The notes under the pieces are model-generated. The model saw only the letters and a program-made list of their open reading frames with translations, did not search any database and was not told where the DNA came from. Shown in pieces: positions 25,018 to 37,500 of a stretch of 64,000 bases of DNA. The DNA lies in the NCBI RefSeq assembly GCF_000002995.4, contig NW_025062475.1, positions 14,478,687 to 14,542,686 on the forward strand, given 5' to 3'. The first letter of the stretch is position 1; each line of letters starts with the position of its first letter. The translations under genes were made by a program, and so were the position numbers. This stretch comes from Brugia malayi (taxonomy: Eukaryota > Nematoda > Chromadorea > Rhabditida > Onchocercidae).

Positions 25018-28000
25018 TGAATATAACAATTAAGCATGAAATGAAGCATTATATAAGTAAGATTAAAATGAAATTAGGATAATTTCAAAATTGATCAGAA
25101 ATATTTACTTTCATTAAGGAAAGAGAGAGGGAGAGAGAGAGAGAGAGAGAGAGAGAAAAAATAGAAAAAGATAGCATAAACTGATCCGTTGAAATTATTT
25201 TGCAAAGAATATATATTGAAGTTATAAAGAGATAATAGATGAAAAGAGAAGAGAGAAAGAAAGAAAGAAAGAAAGAGAGTAAGGAAGGAAGGAAAGAGAG
25301 AGAGAGAGAGGGAGAAGAGAGAGAGAGAGAAGAAGGGGTAAGGTTTATATTTCTTGGGTAAATGGTGGGCTACTAACCGAAATCGATTTTATCCCTTTTT
25401 GCAATCGAATAGATAGATGGATGGGAAGGATAGGAAAGCAATTGGGTTTGTTTCCTCTTTTACTAAACTTTGAAATATTTATTATTGTCAAGTAAGTATG
25501 TATAAATAAATATATGTATTATCTATCAATATATGATATGATGAGTCATATAATTGATATTTTAAAATCATTAACAGTTGTTTGTTAAAGTTCAATATGA
25601 AAGTGAAATGAAATACTCATTATTTAAATAGTTAATCGATTGCTTTTCACTTATTTTATTTTTGTTTTTTTTTCTTCTTTTTTAATTTGGATTTATAATA
25701 ATTGAAATGAGCTCTTTTTTTTTTTATAATAATTTTTATAATTTGTAATAATTGAAATGAGTTAAACGAGGAAAAAAAAATGTATATGTTAATGTGTTAA
25801 AGTGAATAAAATTGTTTAAAGTTTTAAATTAATCAGTTTGATTTTTAAATAATTTTTATTTTGGACGTCTAATTTTAATCGAGATTGAAATTAATTAATT
25901 TTAAAATATTTGATTTATGATAGAAAAAAGAAAGAAAAACAAAAGAGGAAAGAAAAAGAATTTGGCATAATTAATTGTATGAATGTTAATAAAATGAAAA
26001 TTACAAAATTTAATTGTTTATTCTGTAAACAAAATTTTTGCAATTATTTGCTGCCTAACAAAAATTGTATTTTGATTAAAAAAGAAAAAGTGGAAGAAAA
26101 AAGTTGTCACAGTTAATTTGGATGACCTTTTTGTATTTCAATCAATGGGGTCATTTTATTGTGTGCAATTTAAAATGAATGCATCATTAATTGTAATTGC
26201 AATGCTATTTTTAGGTTTAATTTGAATTAAAAAAAAAAAAAAAATGTAAAATACATTTTGCAAACTTATGCAAATACACAACAATATAATTTTAACTCAT
26301 CCAACCAAAATAATTCTTTTAAAAATATTCAATTCATTTCATAAACATAAATAGAATTAGTTTAAATTTCCAGTTAAAAAAAAAAAATCCTTTTATCATA
26401 TTTCATTAAAAATTCCAAGTAGCAACATTATAAGTTACAAATTGTTGCTTTCTAAAATGAATTTATTATTCAGAAAGGGTAGAAAGAATAAATATTGCAA
26501 CAAAATAAATCAAACGAAATTGGAAACGAAATTAATGGGTTGACTTTTAGAATTTAAAAAAAAAAAGGAAAAAAAGGGAAATATTGAGAAAATCGTGATT
26601 TTTCGAAATTTGTTTCTTTTTACTTGTCTATTTATTTAATGTAAAATTAATTTATTACTGGTTTTTTTTTTAATAATACTTCAATTTATATTATTCGATA
26701 TCGAAATAAAAAAAAAAGTTAATTTTTTCCATTAGTATTTTTATTTTAATTAAATTACTAAATGATCAAATTAACAGTTTAATTTAATGAAGCATTCATT
26801 ACATTATTATTTGTTAACAATAGTAATTATTTTGAAATTTTAGGTCAATTATTTTTCTCAAATAATTTCAGCAATTTAAATGAATTATTAATTATTAAAT
26901 TTATAAAACTTTTCTTTTTCTTCTTTTTTTTTTTGACATACATTTCATTTTTTTTTCTCTTCAAAAATTCAACAACTAATTAATATCAATTTTAAAATGT
27001 TTCTCTTTTTTTTTTTTTTCAATAATTTAGATATTATTTAAGAAGTTATAGTAATATTAATACGATGAAATATAATTCAATGTAATATTTTCCTACAAAT
27101 GAAATTAACTACTATGTCTATTGAATGTTAATTTAATTTAAAGAAAAGAAAGAAGAAGAAAAAAAAAAAAAAAGAAAAATGAAGAAAATTTGTTTTAAAA
27201 TATTTTAGCAAAACGAATGGCTTATTCCCTTTTTTTTTTTTTTTTGACAAATTGTAAAAGGAAGAATTTGAAATGAAAAAGCAATTGAAATAATGGCCAA
27301 TCTTTTGAATTGTTAAGCATTACTCTTACTCTCAGTGTATGTTATGTCTGCTTTTAAGTAATTTATTATTTTGATTGAATGTCTAAACTTTTACTCTGCT
27401 TATCTTATCTTTGCCACATCTGTTAAAATATGCTATCAGCCCTTTTTTTTCTTTCTTTTTTTTTTTTCGTTTTTTTTTTGTTTTTAAACTAAAATAGTTT
27501 AAATATTTTAATTTTTTGTATGAAAAATTTTTTAAAAAAATTCTAAATGTTATGAATAATTTGCATAAATTACATGTAATTAATATTGTATAAAATATGA
27601 GAAATTCTTTTTGTTTATTATTTAAATTAAGTAAATAAACTATTATTTATTATATTAAAATGTGAAAAAAAAAAAAAAAAAAAGAATTAGAAAAGTATTT
27701 TTTTTTTTTTGTTAAATACCATTATTTGATTAATTGCTTCAAAAATTTGTTAAAATGAAAAGAATGATTATGTTAGAAAAAGAAAATTTAACAAAAATTT
27801 CGAATTAAATCGAAATTTGAGGTGATGATAATAATGAAACGAAACATTGAACATAGTTTTGTTATTATTTCAAAAAAAGAAAAAAAAAAACATTGGAAGA
27901 AAAATATAAAATAAAATATGCATTATTAGAAAAGGAATAGCAATATTTGAATTAAAAATTTCAAATTATAAAAAAAAAAAAATAAGTCATTTAAAATGAA

Positions 28001-28975
28001 AGAATTGAAATTATTAGCTAGTTTTTTTACAAACATTTCTTGCTGAATACTGAATAACTAGCTGATACTGATATAAGTTGAAAAAGTACAAGCAAATCTT
28101 TGGATTTTATCAATTTTTATTTTTTTTTTAGAAAAAATAAAAATGATTTTTTCTATAATAGAATATAAAATATGCATTGTGGGAAAAAAAATTTTTATTT
28201 ACTATCTTTAAATTTGAATAAAATAATTCTTCAAGAAATTTTACATGCATTAAAGAAAGAATGGAAAGATGGAAGTAATTGATTTGAAAAATTTAACAAA
28301 TAATAATTAATCCATGCTGATATATTAAAAGATAATAAAATAGTTATTAAACTATTTTATGTAAATGGTACTGAATATAAAAGATCAAATGTTCGAAAAT
28401 TTTAAAAAATAATCTTAATATAATTTTATAATGTTAATGAATTTTAAATTTGTTACTTAATGCTACTAATAAGTAAGGTTTAAGTAACATATAACTAACA
28501 ATAAAAGAAAATTGTTAAAAAAAAAAAAAAAACGATATATCGTTGCATAGCTTAAAAATGGAACAAGTTTAATGAAGAAATTGTAAAATGTAAACTAGTC
28601 AAATTTTTTGAAACGCAAGAATTCTTTTCCAAAAATAAAAAGAAAGAGAGAGAGAGAGAGAGAGAGAGGGTAAAAAAAAAAGAAAGAAAAAAACTGTTTG
28701 ACTGTGAAAAGTGTACTTTTATCAAAATTGTTCATTTAAACTGTCATTAATCTATTCATTGGGTTTTGAATGTATCAGTAATAGAAGAATATTGTGTTAT
28801 TTTGCTCCATTGAAAATTAATTTACTTTACTTTCCTTTTTTTTTTTTTTTTTTTTTTTCATTTTAAAATAATTGAAATTCCATTTGTTGTTCGTTGTTTA
28901 TAAGATCAAAAGAAGAAAAAACGAATCGAACTGGAAAAGATGAAATGGAGTAGCAAATTATCGATGGCCCAGGAA
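25018..28975. other. Gene-free AT-rich region with GA tracts
   Basis: Contains GA-rich microsatellites at 25121-25156, 25245-25336 and about 28640-28672, and otherwise long A/T runs. No exon, RNA gene or mobile element is recognised. Short open frames here are Lys/Asn/Phe/Ile-rich products of composition. Confidence 0.5.
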
Positions 28976-29118
28976 ATCATCATCATCAGCACCATCATTA
29001 TCATCATCATTACCATCAATCATCATCATTATTGCTATCATCGTCACTATCTTCAATCATCATTATCGTCACTATAATGATCATTACCAATATCATCATT
29101 ATCGTTGACCATCATCAC

Positions 29119-29156
<38 letters not shown>

Positions 29157-29419
29157 GCAACATCATCATCATCATCATTACCATCAATCATCATCATTAT
29201 TGCTATCATCGTCACTATCTTCAATCATCATTATCGTCACTATAATGATCATTACCAATATCATCATTATCGTTGACCATCATCACCAGCAACATCATCA
29301 TCATCATCATTACCATCAATCATCATCATTATTGCTATCATCGTCACTATCTTCAATCATCATTATCGTCACTATAATGATCATTACCATTATCATCATT
29401 ATCGTTGACCATCATCACC

Positions 29420-29452
<33 letters not shown>

Positions 29453-29471
29453 TATCATTGTCGTCATCATA
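28976..29471. repeat. CAT/ATC trinucleotide tract with a ~110-bp higher-order repeat
   Basis: Three near-identical ~110-bp blocks, beginning TACCATCAATCATC at 29011, 29179 and 29311 and ending GTTGACCATCATCACC, are separated by pure CAT runs of different length. One block differs by a single base (CCATTATC for CCAATATC). The frame that reads His/Ser/Ile is open, but this is expected of a CAT repeat. A microsatellite that duplicated with its imperfect core is the simplest explanation. Confidence 0.93.
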
Positions 29472-31192
29472 ATATAGAGCTTATCAGCCTAGTAAAATGA
29501 CTTAATAGCAATGTCATCAACAGTGATAATATTCACCTTTAAATGTCAATTTTAGTAAGAGGATTTTTTTCTTTTTGAATTTTTGAATCATTACAACATT
29601 TATAAGGAATCAAATTAAGTCAATTTATTTATAGCAGCAATAAATTAAATTGGTATACAATTTAAAGTGTTTGAAAAATAAAAAACATAAAAAGTAAAAT
29701 TGCAGTTGTTTATTATAAATTAAACTTAATTCAACTTCCAAATGTTTTTATTCCATATCGATTGAATTAATTTCTCAAAAGAAAATGAAAAAGAAAAGAA
29801 ATATTATGAGGAATATTTATTGATATGTTTCATCAACATTATAATAAATGCTTATTCATTCAATGTGGAAAATTTTAACAACGAAATAGAAGAAATTTTT
29901 TTTTCATGACATATTGGTTTAAAATTTTGCAGACAAGAAATTTTTTTTTTTTTTTAAATTTTTTAGGCAATGAAAAATTTCTGAAACTTCAAAATTTATA
30001 TCAAATAAATTGAAAATTTTAAGCTATTCTTTTCAAACTGAATGAAAGGAAAAAGAAAATTGAAATGATTGTGCATGAGTCAATCGAATCATAACGCTCA
30101 ATCTGTTAGATTGTTTGTTTCGATTACTTTTATTTGTTTGTTTGTTGTTTTCATTTGTTTGTTTTTTTTTTTTTTTTGAAACTTGATCAGCTTGTTTAAA
30201 GTATCAAAAAAGGAAAGAAAAAACATATTTTTTCACAATATCTTATGAAAAAAAAATTTTTTTTTTAAATAAAATGGTAGTTTTAATTTTTTTTTTAAAA
30301 AAAAAGGGGCAAATTAAAAATAATTATTATTTACTAAAAATCTTCGAGATGAGAGTTTTGAAGGAAAAAAGAAAATGCAACGAAAAAAGTAAAAATGCTA
30401 AGAGAAATTCTTTGCAAGTTTGGAAATTTTTTACAAAAATTTCAATAGTATTACTTTTCAATTTTAGTAGCTTTTTCTTTTTTTCATAGCTTGTTTAAAC
30501 TATCAAAAAAGAAAAAAAGCGAATTTGGAAATTTTTTTTTCCTTAAAATTTTACATACTTTTTTCATAATTAATTTGAATAAGTTAATTCTCAATTAAGG
30601 CTATTATTTATAAAACTATGTATTAAATTATGTAGCATCTATTATCTCTTTCTTTTATCATATCATCACAACTTTTAATTTCTTTCTTCAAAAACTTTTG
30701 CTTAATTTCAAATTATTCAAGTGAGTGTTTTCTTGAATAAAACAAATGTTATAGTGAACAAAATGAATTTCATTGATATGCTAGTAAAATGTTGTTATTG
30801 ATGATAAAATGTTACCAAATTTGATTGAAATGCATCGAAGGAAAGAATGGACAATCAGATAAAAGTGAATCAAAAATCAAAATATTCAATAATAACAAAA
30901 AAAAAAAAAAGAAGTGAAAGAAAATAAAAAAAATAAAAAGTAACAATTAATGGAAAAAAGGATAGAAAAACGAGTAAATAAAGTAAGAAGAAAATATAGA
31001 TGAAATGGATAAGTGAATGAATCGATAAATAGACATTTGATATTAAAATTTATTTTCAGATTCTAATGATAGCAATTGATTTTTTCCTTTTCAACTATTC
31101 AATACTTTTATATTTTAAATAATGCCTAAAATACTTATTATCAAACAATTATATTCATTAAGACCATACTTATTATTATTTCCTTCTTCCTC

Positions 31193-31193
<1 letters not shown>
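29472..31193. other. Gene-free AT-rich region
   Basis: Nothing recognisable: A/T homopolymers, no exon with protein-like composition, no RNA gene, no terminal repeats. Confidence 0.5.
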
Positions 31194-31257
<64 letters not shown>

Positions 31258-31265
31258 CATTATTA

Positions 31266-31303
<38 letters not shown>

Positions 31304-31308
31304 GTATT
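31194..31308. repeat. (TTA)n microsatellite, ~115 bp
   Basis: A nearly perfect TTA/TAT trinucleotide run with two ATC interruptions near 31255-31270. The poly-Leu frame it creates is not a credible gene. Confidence 0.95.
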
Positions 31309-32119
31309 AGATAGGAAAAAAGGAGGAAAATGTGGAATTCAACGTTATTGATGTGAACTATCTGTATCCATGTGAAAAATTAATGAATGATGTAGAAATA
31401 CTTTGATCTTTGATGGTTTAAGTGAAATCAAACAGAAAGACAATAACAATGTTAAATTTGTAAAGATGAAAGTAATTGAAAGTATTGTAACAAATAATAG
31501 CGATGAATTAATATCCTGGAAATAAGAGTAAAAGATATACCATAAAGTTGTGATGAGAAATGGTAGATGAAAGAGTTAATTTTTATTTATTATATTTTTT
31601 GCTCTCTCTCTCTCTCTCTCTGTCTTTCTTTCCCTTTGAGGTTTTCTTTAAATGTCACCACATAAATAAGCTATCTTTTCATATCGTAACAGTTTTTTCA
31701 TTTGTTTTTCTTTTATAAAATAATCAAAAGAGATTATACCAGGATTAAAATGATCATGATAAGGTAGAGAGGTGAAGATAGTAGATAATAATTAATATAC
31801 CAATACGAAAAAATGAATACCTGTTGTAATTTTAAAGTATATTTGGGTTCATCAATTATATTTTTCCATTCATTTTAGCTAAGAACTCTAAGCATCAAAT
31901 CAGATAACTTTAAACTGATATTTCATTTTAGAATATACTAGCTCTATAAGTTAGCACTTATTTATGCCTCAGACTTTCCTTTAAAATAATCATCTATTAT
32001 CATTTTGTTGAGATTAAACAAACAAATGGATTAGTACTGAGAATGGATTAATTGAAATTAATCAAATAGTTCCAAATATCAACCATTGTGGGGTACTTTA
32101 TAAGTAAGTAAGACAAGTG
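31309..32119. other. Gene-free AT-rich flank
   Basis: A CT microsatellite at about 31602-31622 is the only structured element. No gene is seen. Confidence 0.5.
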
Positions 32120-32817
32120 TTTTTGTACATTAAACTAGGAAATAGTATTATCCAATATTATCCAATTTTACTTTAATTAGGTGTTAAAACTATTTTAAAA
32201 TATCAATTCATTAAAAAAAAAAATTGATAATTTCAACTTAATTGATTATTTTATATGCATTTCTTGGGTGCTGATCATATACAGTCTTTTCATTTGACAG
32301 CTTAAATAATAAAATAAACTTCAATAAATAAATTTTGAACAGTAGTTCAGTAGCGAAATTAATTAAATTTTTAATTAGTCATGGTTCCAATTCATTTTTG
32401 CGATTAAAATTAATTTTTATTTCAAATTTAAATACTGATTCCTATGAAAATCCTACAATTTGGAAGAGTTTTTGTATATTAAACTAAGAAATATATCCTA
32501 GTATTATCAAATTTCATTTCAATTAAGCGTTAAAACTATTGAAAAATATCAATTAATTAAAAAAAAATTGATAACTAGAAGTTGGTTAATTATTTTATAT
32601 TCATTATATGGGAACTGGTTATATGTGATGTGGTCATTTGATAGCTTAAATAATAAAACAAACTTTAATAATTAAATTTTGGACAATATTTCATTAGCGA
32701 AATTAATAAAATTTTTAATTTGTCGTAATTTTAACTCATTTTTTCCATTAAAATTAATTTCATATTTCAATCTAATCTATCATATATAAGCCTAAAAATT
32801 AATTGCATAAATTCATC
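32120..32817 (+). repeat. ~350-bp AT-rich repeat, two direct copies
   Basis: Two degenerate copies start near 32120 and 32469, each with TTTTTGTA(C/T)ATTAAACTA. Shared landmarks follow in the same order: TTAAAACTATT, ATCAATT(C/A)ATTAAAAAAA, TTGATAGCTTAAATAATAAAA (copy two) and its variant in copy one, then TAGCGAAATTAAT. The period is about 349 bp. An inverted relative lies at 33830-34200. No protein is encoded. This could be a nonautonomous element or a local satellite. Confidence 0.7.
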
Positions 32818-33061
32818 CAACTTTTAACTGTAAAGGATTGGGAGATTTTAATTTTATACTTTAAAAGGATCATTTACATATACTACTTGACAATTGATGC
32901 ATTAGTTAAAACTTTATTTACTTAAAACAAAAAGTGGAAAAAGCCTATTGTATTAATTACTCAATCACTGTTAATTACCATTACCTAAATTGTAAGCTTT
33001 TAATCTGGATAAGTTTATAATTCATTACAGTTAAGCTTAATGATTGAAATAAATTCATTTT

Positions 33062-33528
33062 TTATTTTAACATATTACCTAATCGTGCTATCGCTATACT
33101 TATTAGCGGTATGAAGGCGCTAATGGAATGTCCATTTGATGTCCATGTTGACCGGTCATTATTTGAGCCAGTTTCAATTTCATTACTATCACGAACAAAT
33201 GCAAAACTATCTTCTAATTGCTGTAATCTACAACAATTACTAATAACTTAAATAGAAATTCAATAATTTCTATAAAAATGTTCTAATCTTTGCCGTAAAA
33301 TAAAAGGTATAAGAAAAGAAATGTAATTGTCATTTAAATTCATCCATAAAAAACAAAAAAAAAAAAAAAAAAAAAAAAACTGAATTGTGAGAATAAATAG
33401 AATAGTTGAAAAAAGGGAATAATTACGGATTGTTTCATTTAATTTCTGACCTGAATTTAAATTGCTATGTACTTACTGGTCGAATGAATAAAATACAGAA
33501 AGTAATTTCTCTAGAATTAAATGAAACA
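33062..33528 (-). CDS. Orphan two-exon candidate (C-terminal part of an unrecognised protein)
   Basis: Exon 33229-33062 lies after a TTGTAG acceptor. It is open to a TAA stop and reads QQLEDSFAFVRDSNEIETGS and on to AFIPLISIAIARLGNMLK, a mixed composition unlike the surrounding AT noise, with a hydrophobic C-terminal stretch. A short upstream exon of about 36 bp, near 33528-33493, sits between TTCTAG and a GTAAGT donor. It joins in phase 2, giving KLLSVFYSFDQ before LQQLEDS. No start exon was found. It may be an alternative 3' end of the larger minus-strand gene at 34566-40070, a separate small gene, or a remnant. The pair lies between oppositely oriented copies of the ~350-bp repeat. Confidence 0.35.
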
Positions 33529-33829
33529 ATCTATAATTTTTGAGTCAAATGGTGAACCAGGTGACCAAATAGAAACAATGCAAATAAGCCAAATGAGCCA
33601 AATCTTGAGTTTTGAAGGAAAAAAAAAAAGTTATATCGAGTAAAATTTGAAATTTCTTAAACTTGATTTTCATTTTCATTTTTTTCTTACCCTGTAACTA
33701 GCAAATTGGTACATTTTAGACATTTGATATTTATTAGCCAGCAAAAAACATTGAATAGAGCAATTTAACTATAAACGCTGTATTTTAACTTAATTATAAC
33801 AGTTAATATTTCGAAACTTTAATATTTTT

Positions 33830-34200
33830 AAACATTTTTAAACACTATAACACACTTAATATTTTTAAATAGTATTAGCATTGAATGGAAATAAAATTTA
33901 ACATTATTAGAACTTATTTCCTAGTTTAACATACAAAAAATCTTACAAATTTTAATTGTAAAAAATAAATTGGGGCTGTGAAAAATTAAAAAATTTATTA
34001 ATTTCGCTACTGAAATATTATTAAAACTTTAATAATTAACTTTTTTTAAAAGTTTATTTTATTATTATTGCTTTGAAATGACCAAGCGGTACATGACCAG
34101 CACCCAAGTAATGCATATAAAATAATCAATAAAGTTGAAAATATCTATTTTTTTTAATGAATTAATATTTTTAAATAGTATTAGCGCTTATTTAAATTTT
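33830..34200 (-). repeat. Inverted copy of the ~350-bp repeat
   Basis: The reverse complement carries the same landmarks as the copies at 32120-32817: TTGATTATTTTATATGCATT, TTGGGTGCTG, AATAAAATAAACTT, TTTCAGTAGCGAAATTAAT and TTTTTGTATGTTAAACTAGG. The order shows that it spans the end of one unit and the start of the next, so the element was already tandem before or after inversion. Confidence 0.7.
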
Positions 34201-34565
34201 TTTTAATTTTAAAATTTCTTTAATTTTAAAATGATAAACTGATATTAAAGTATTGAATTCAAATTTTTTTAGCATATTTCACCAACACAGAAATGAATTT
34301 TCATATCAAATTTAGGTTTACATTAGCAAAATTTATTATGCGATTCACGTGTATCACGTGCAAAGATATTAAAAAGATCTAAAAAAAAAAGATATTATTG
34401 TTTGTATATTATTCTCCGTTATTATATTCACAAAAAATGCAGCAAATTGAAAATTTTGAAGTTCTCAAGAACTAATTAATATTATTTGTACGATAAGAAA
34501 GGCAAAAAAGGTTAATTCAAGTGGTTCAGTAGGAATTTTAATTGAAATCAGATCATTTGTGACAA

Positions 34566-37500
34566 TCAGCGTAATCGATCACCAGGATTGTGTGTGGTGT
34601 CATCGTATTCTGATGGTCGATTAGCTAGCTGACCCCTCAAGTAATAGTCCAACGGTGTGGTCAAATATTCGCTTACTACTTCATCCTCGTCCACATTTTG
34701 GCTCATCTTCTTCTCTTCTTTCACGTTTTCCTCATTCTACGTGTAAAAAAAAAAAAAGAGAATATCACACGTACTTCAAAAATTAGTGTGAAAGCGTTTT
34801 TTAAATAAAATGTGTAAGTGTATCCTACATAATATTTCTTTGAAATTAAATTTCCTCAATGACAATGTTATTTTCATAGTATTCAACGGTCACCTTTATT
34901 AATTAGCCAAACTTACCTAATTAATTAATTAATTAGCCAACTTACCTTTTCAACTTCTGTGCTTCTTTCTTTTCCAATGACTTTTTTCTGACTAATTGAA
35001 TTAACCTCTATTTCGGATTGCTTAACATCTGGTAGTTGTAATTGTTGACATTTGTCTGGAACTGTTGACACTGAGGTTTCTGTAGATGTTAATTTCACCG
35101 GTGTTTCTGTAATTTCTTTTAGTGGTATTTTTGATTTCTCAATTATTTGCTTTGTTGGCGTCGTTGTTGTGTGCTTTTTCTCCTTTCTCTTTTTTTTCAT
35201 TTCTACAAAATAGAAATCTCATAATATTGACAGGAAATTTTTTAACTTAAAAAATTCTCAAATTTTTTCTAATTTTTATTTTGAAAAAAATCAATGTTTT
35301 TCAAATTCAAAAACTTCATCCCTTTAAGCATCAATGTTAATTGATAATAATTTTAATTATTATCGAATTAAAATTTCTTAGCTATTGCAATTCGAAGAAA
35401 TAAATTTCACAAAGTGAACATATTTCTATACCTTACTGAATTAGTTACAAAACGTAAAAAAAAAAAAACGTTTTGATAAAATCTTATTTTGTAAGACAAT
35501 AGCGATTGCATATCAAATAAAGAGCTTAATTTAAAAAACAGCCTTTAAATTTGGCAAAGAATTAATTACCAAATAAATTTGTTTGTGATGATAAGTCATC
35601 AGAATCTGAAAATAAAAATAAAAAATTAACAAATTTTACTTCAAATCTATCATACTGTTTGATAAAGCAAACATACTTAAACAAAGTACTGCAAAAAATT
35701 AATTCAAACAAATAATGCTAGAATAATTTTTCTTATTACTTGCTGAATTAGTTAATGAATGAGCACAAATAAATAAATTTGTCATTTAATAAACAAAAAT
35801 AACATTGTGTATACTGCACATCCAATTCATTCGCTTTGGAAGCTTTCAGTATATCCAAAAGTTTGTTGTCATCCATTTCTTTTGTTTCAGATTTCATTTT
35901 TTTATTCTTCAATTCCATTTTATACATTGCTTCTTGTCTTGAAATAGCAACTATTCTGTTCGTACGCTTAACACGTTTCTCTATCACTTCCTTATCTTCA
36001 CTTTTACGTAATGCTTCTTCGGTTGTAACTTTTAACTTTTTCAAATCATCTGTCAATGCAATTTTATTTCCATATTGATCTTCCCATGTTTCCATTACAC
36101 TTTCTTTTGATTTTTTAATTAATTTTCTTGAGGGTTTATCACTTTTAACAATTGAACACTTATTAGCTGTTACATTTGCAAGAGGATTATCATCTCCTCC
36201 TTTTTTAATTGTTGCTACAACACGTATCTTTTCACCGTGTGTATCATTCATGATAATGTTTTTCTTTCCAACAATCTAAATATCTTTTAATATTTTTACA
36301 CCCATATGCAATCAATAATTTAGGAAATAAAAATTGTTACAAATGAAGATATTAAATTCATAAATTACTAATTAGAATAACTGAAATTAATTCATAAGTA
36401 AATGAAAATTTGAAAAAAAAAAAACATTAATATTTTGGTGCTAATTCGAATTAGAAAATTAACTTTTGAAAATTAGATTTGAAAAGCTTAATTTTTATAT
36501 TTGAGTAGTAAATGAAATCTAAAAGATTATGTTCAGCTAATAGATGATAATATCTATTAGCTAAGTATAATCTACAAATTTAACTATGCTAATGTAAACA
36601 TACCTCAACAGTTGATTTTATTGGCTGTTTCATCGTTTTCAGCTTCCGAGTTTTTATTTTAGTACGTGCCGGATGCATTACTGTAGTAATTCGTTCAAAT
36701 ACTGTTGCCTCCTTTATGATAGAGAATAAATGATCGAAATATTTTGTTACTAATAATCTTTTTTTTTAAAAAAAATATATATATATAAATAGTGAAGTTT
36801 TTAAGTTATATTTTTATTAACTTAAGTATAATTTAAGTTAAATACATTGCGTATAATTTGATATTATCAATTTCATTTTTCACTTTTATTTCTTAAATTA
36901 CTGCATTTTTATTTTATCACAAGATAAGTAAATGCTTTTTTCTCAATCTAACAATCATCAAAAAAATATAGATAATGAAATTTAATCTACATTTAGAAAG
37001 TAAGGAATTTGGTAATCTCAAAATTGAACTAATTATATAATTACTGAATTTGTTATCAGTCCCACTTATATGATTGGAATATGCCATTTTATAAAACATT
37101 ATTAAATTTTATTCTTTTACGTTTTAAACTTTCATACTTTTGTAACTCTAATCTCTTTAATTTGATTATTGCCTATCAGATGTATAAGTATATCAATTTA
37201 TTTGTAAACAATTTAAAAAAAGAAAAAATTTGAAAGCTTTATTGAATTTTGTGAGTAAAAAAAAAAAAAAACTAATCATTTTTAATTCTGCGACTGAAAC
37301 TAACATCATCATTACGATTATAATTCGAATGGGAAAAATTTTTTGGTCGCATTATATCTTCAATTTTTTCAAATACTGTATCACACTAAAATGTTAAAAT
37401 GAAAATTAGATATAATAAATGAAACCTCAATAAATTTTCCTGGTATCTCTCAGTGTAAATATATTTTGAAATTTATTGAAAATGTTAGCTAATTTCAATT

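Noticed and set aside
24544..25029. 161-codon open frame of TFSLSIIQYRSRIKRVL repeats
   Set aside because: Fully explained by a 51-bp minisatellite whose period is divisible by three. No splice sites, homology or non-repeat coding flank.
29032..29472. His/Ser/Ile-rich open frame
   Set aside because: It is the translation of a CAT/ATC microsatellite and lacks any other coding evidence.
31122..31310. Poly-Leu open frame
   Set aside because: Product of the (TTA)n microsatellite.
35836..36078. Plus-strand 80-residue open frame
   Set aside because: Antisense shadow of the minus-strand Lys-rich exon 36275-35820.
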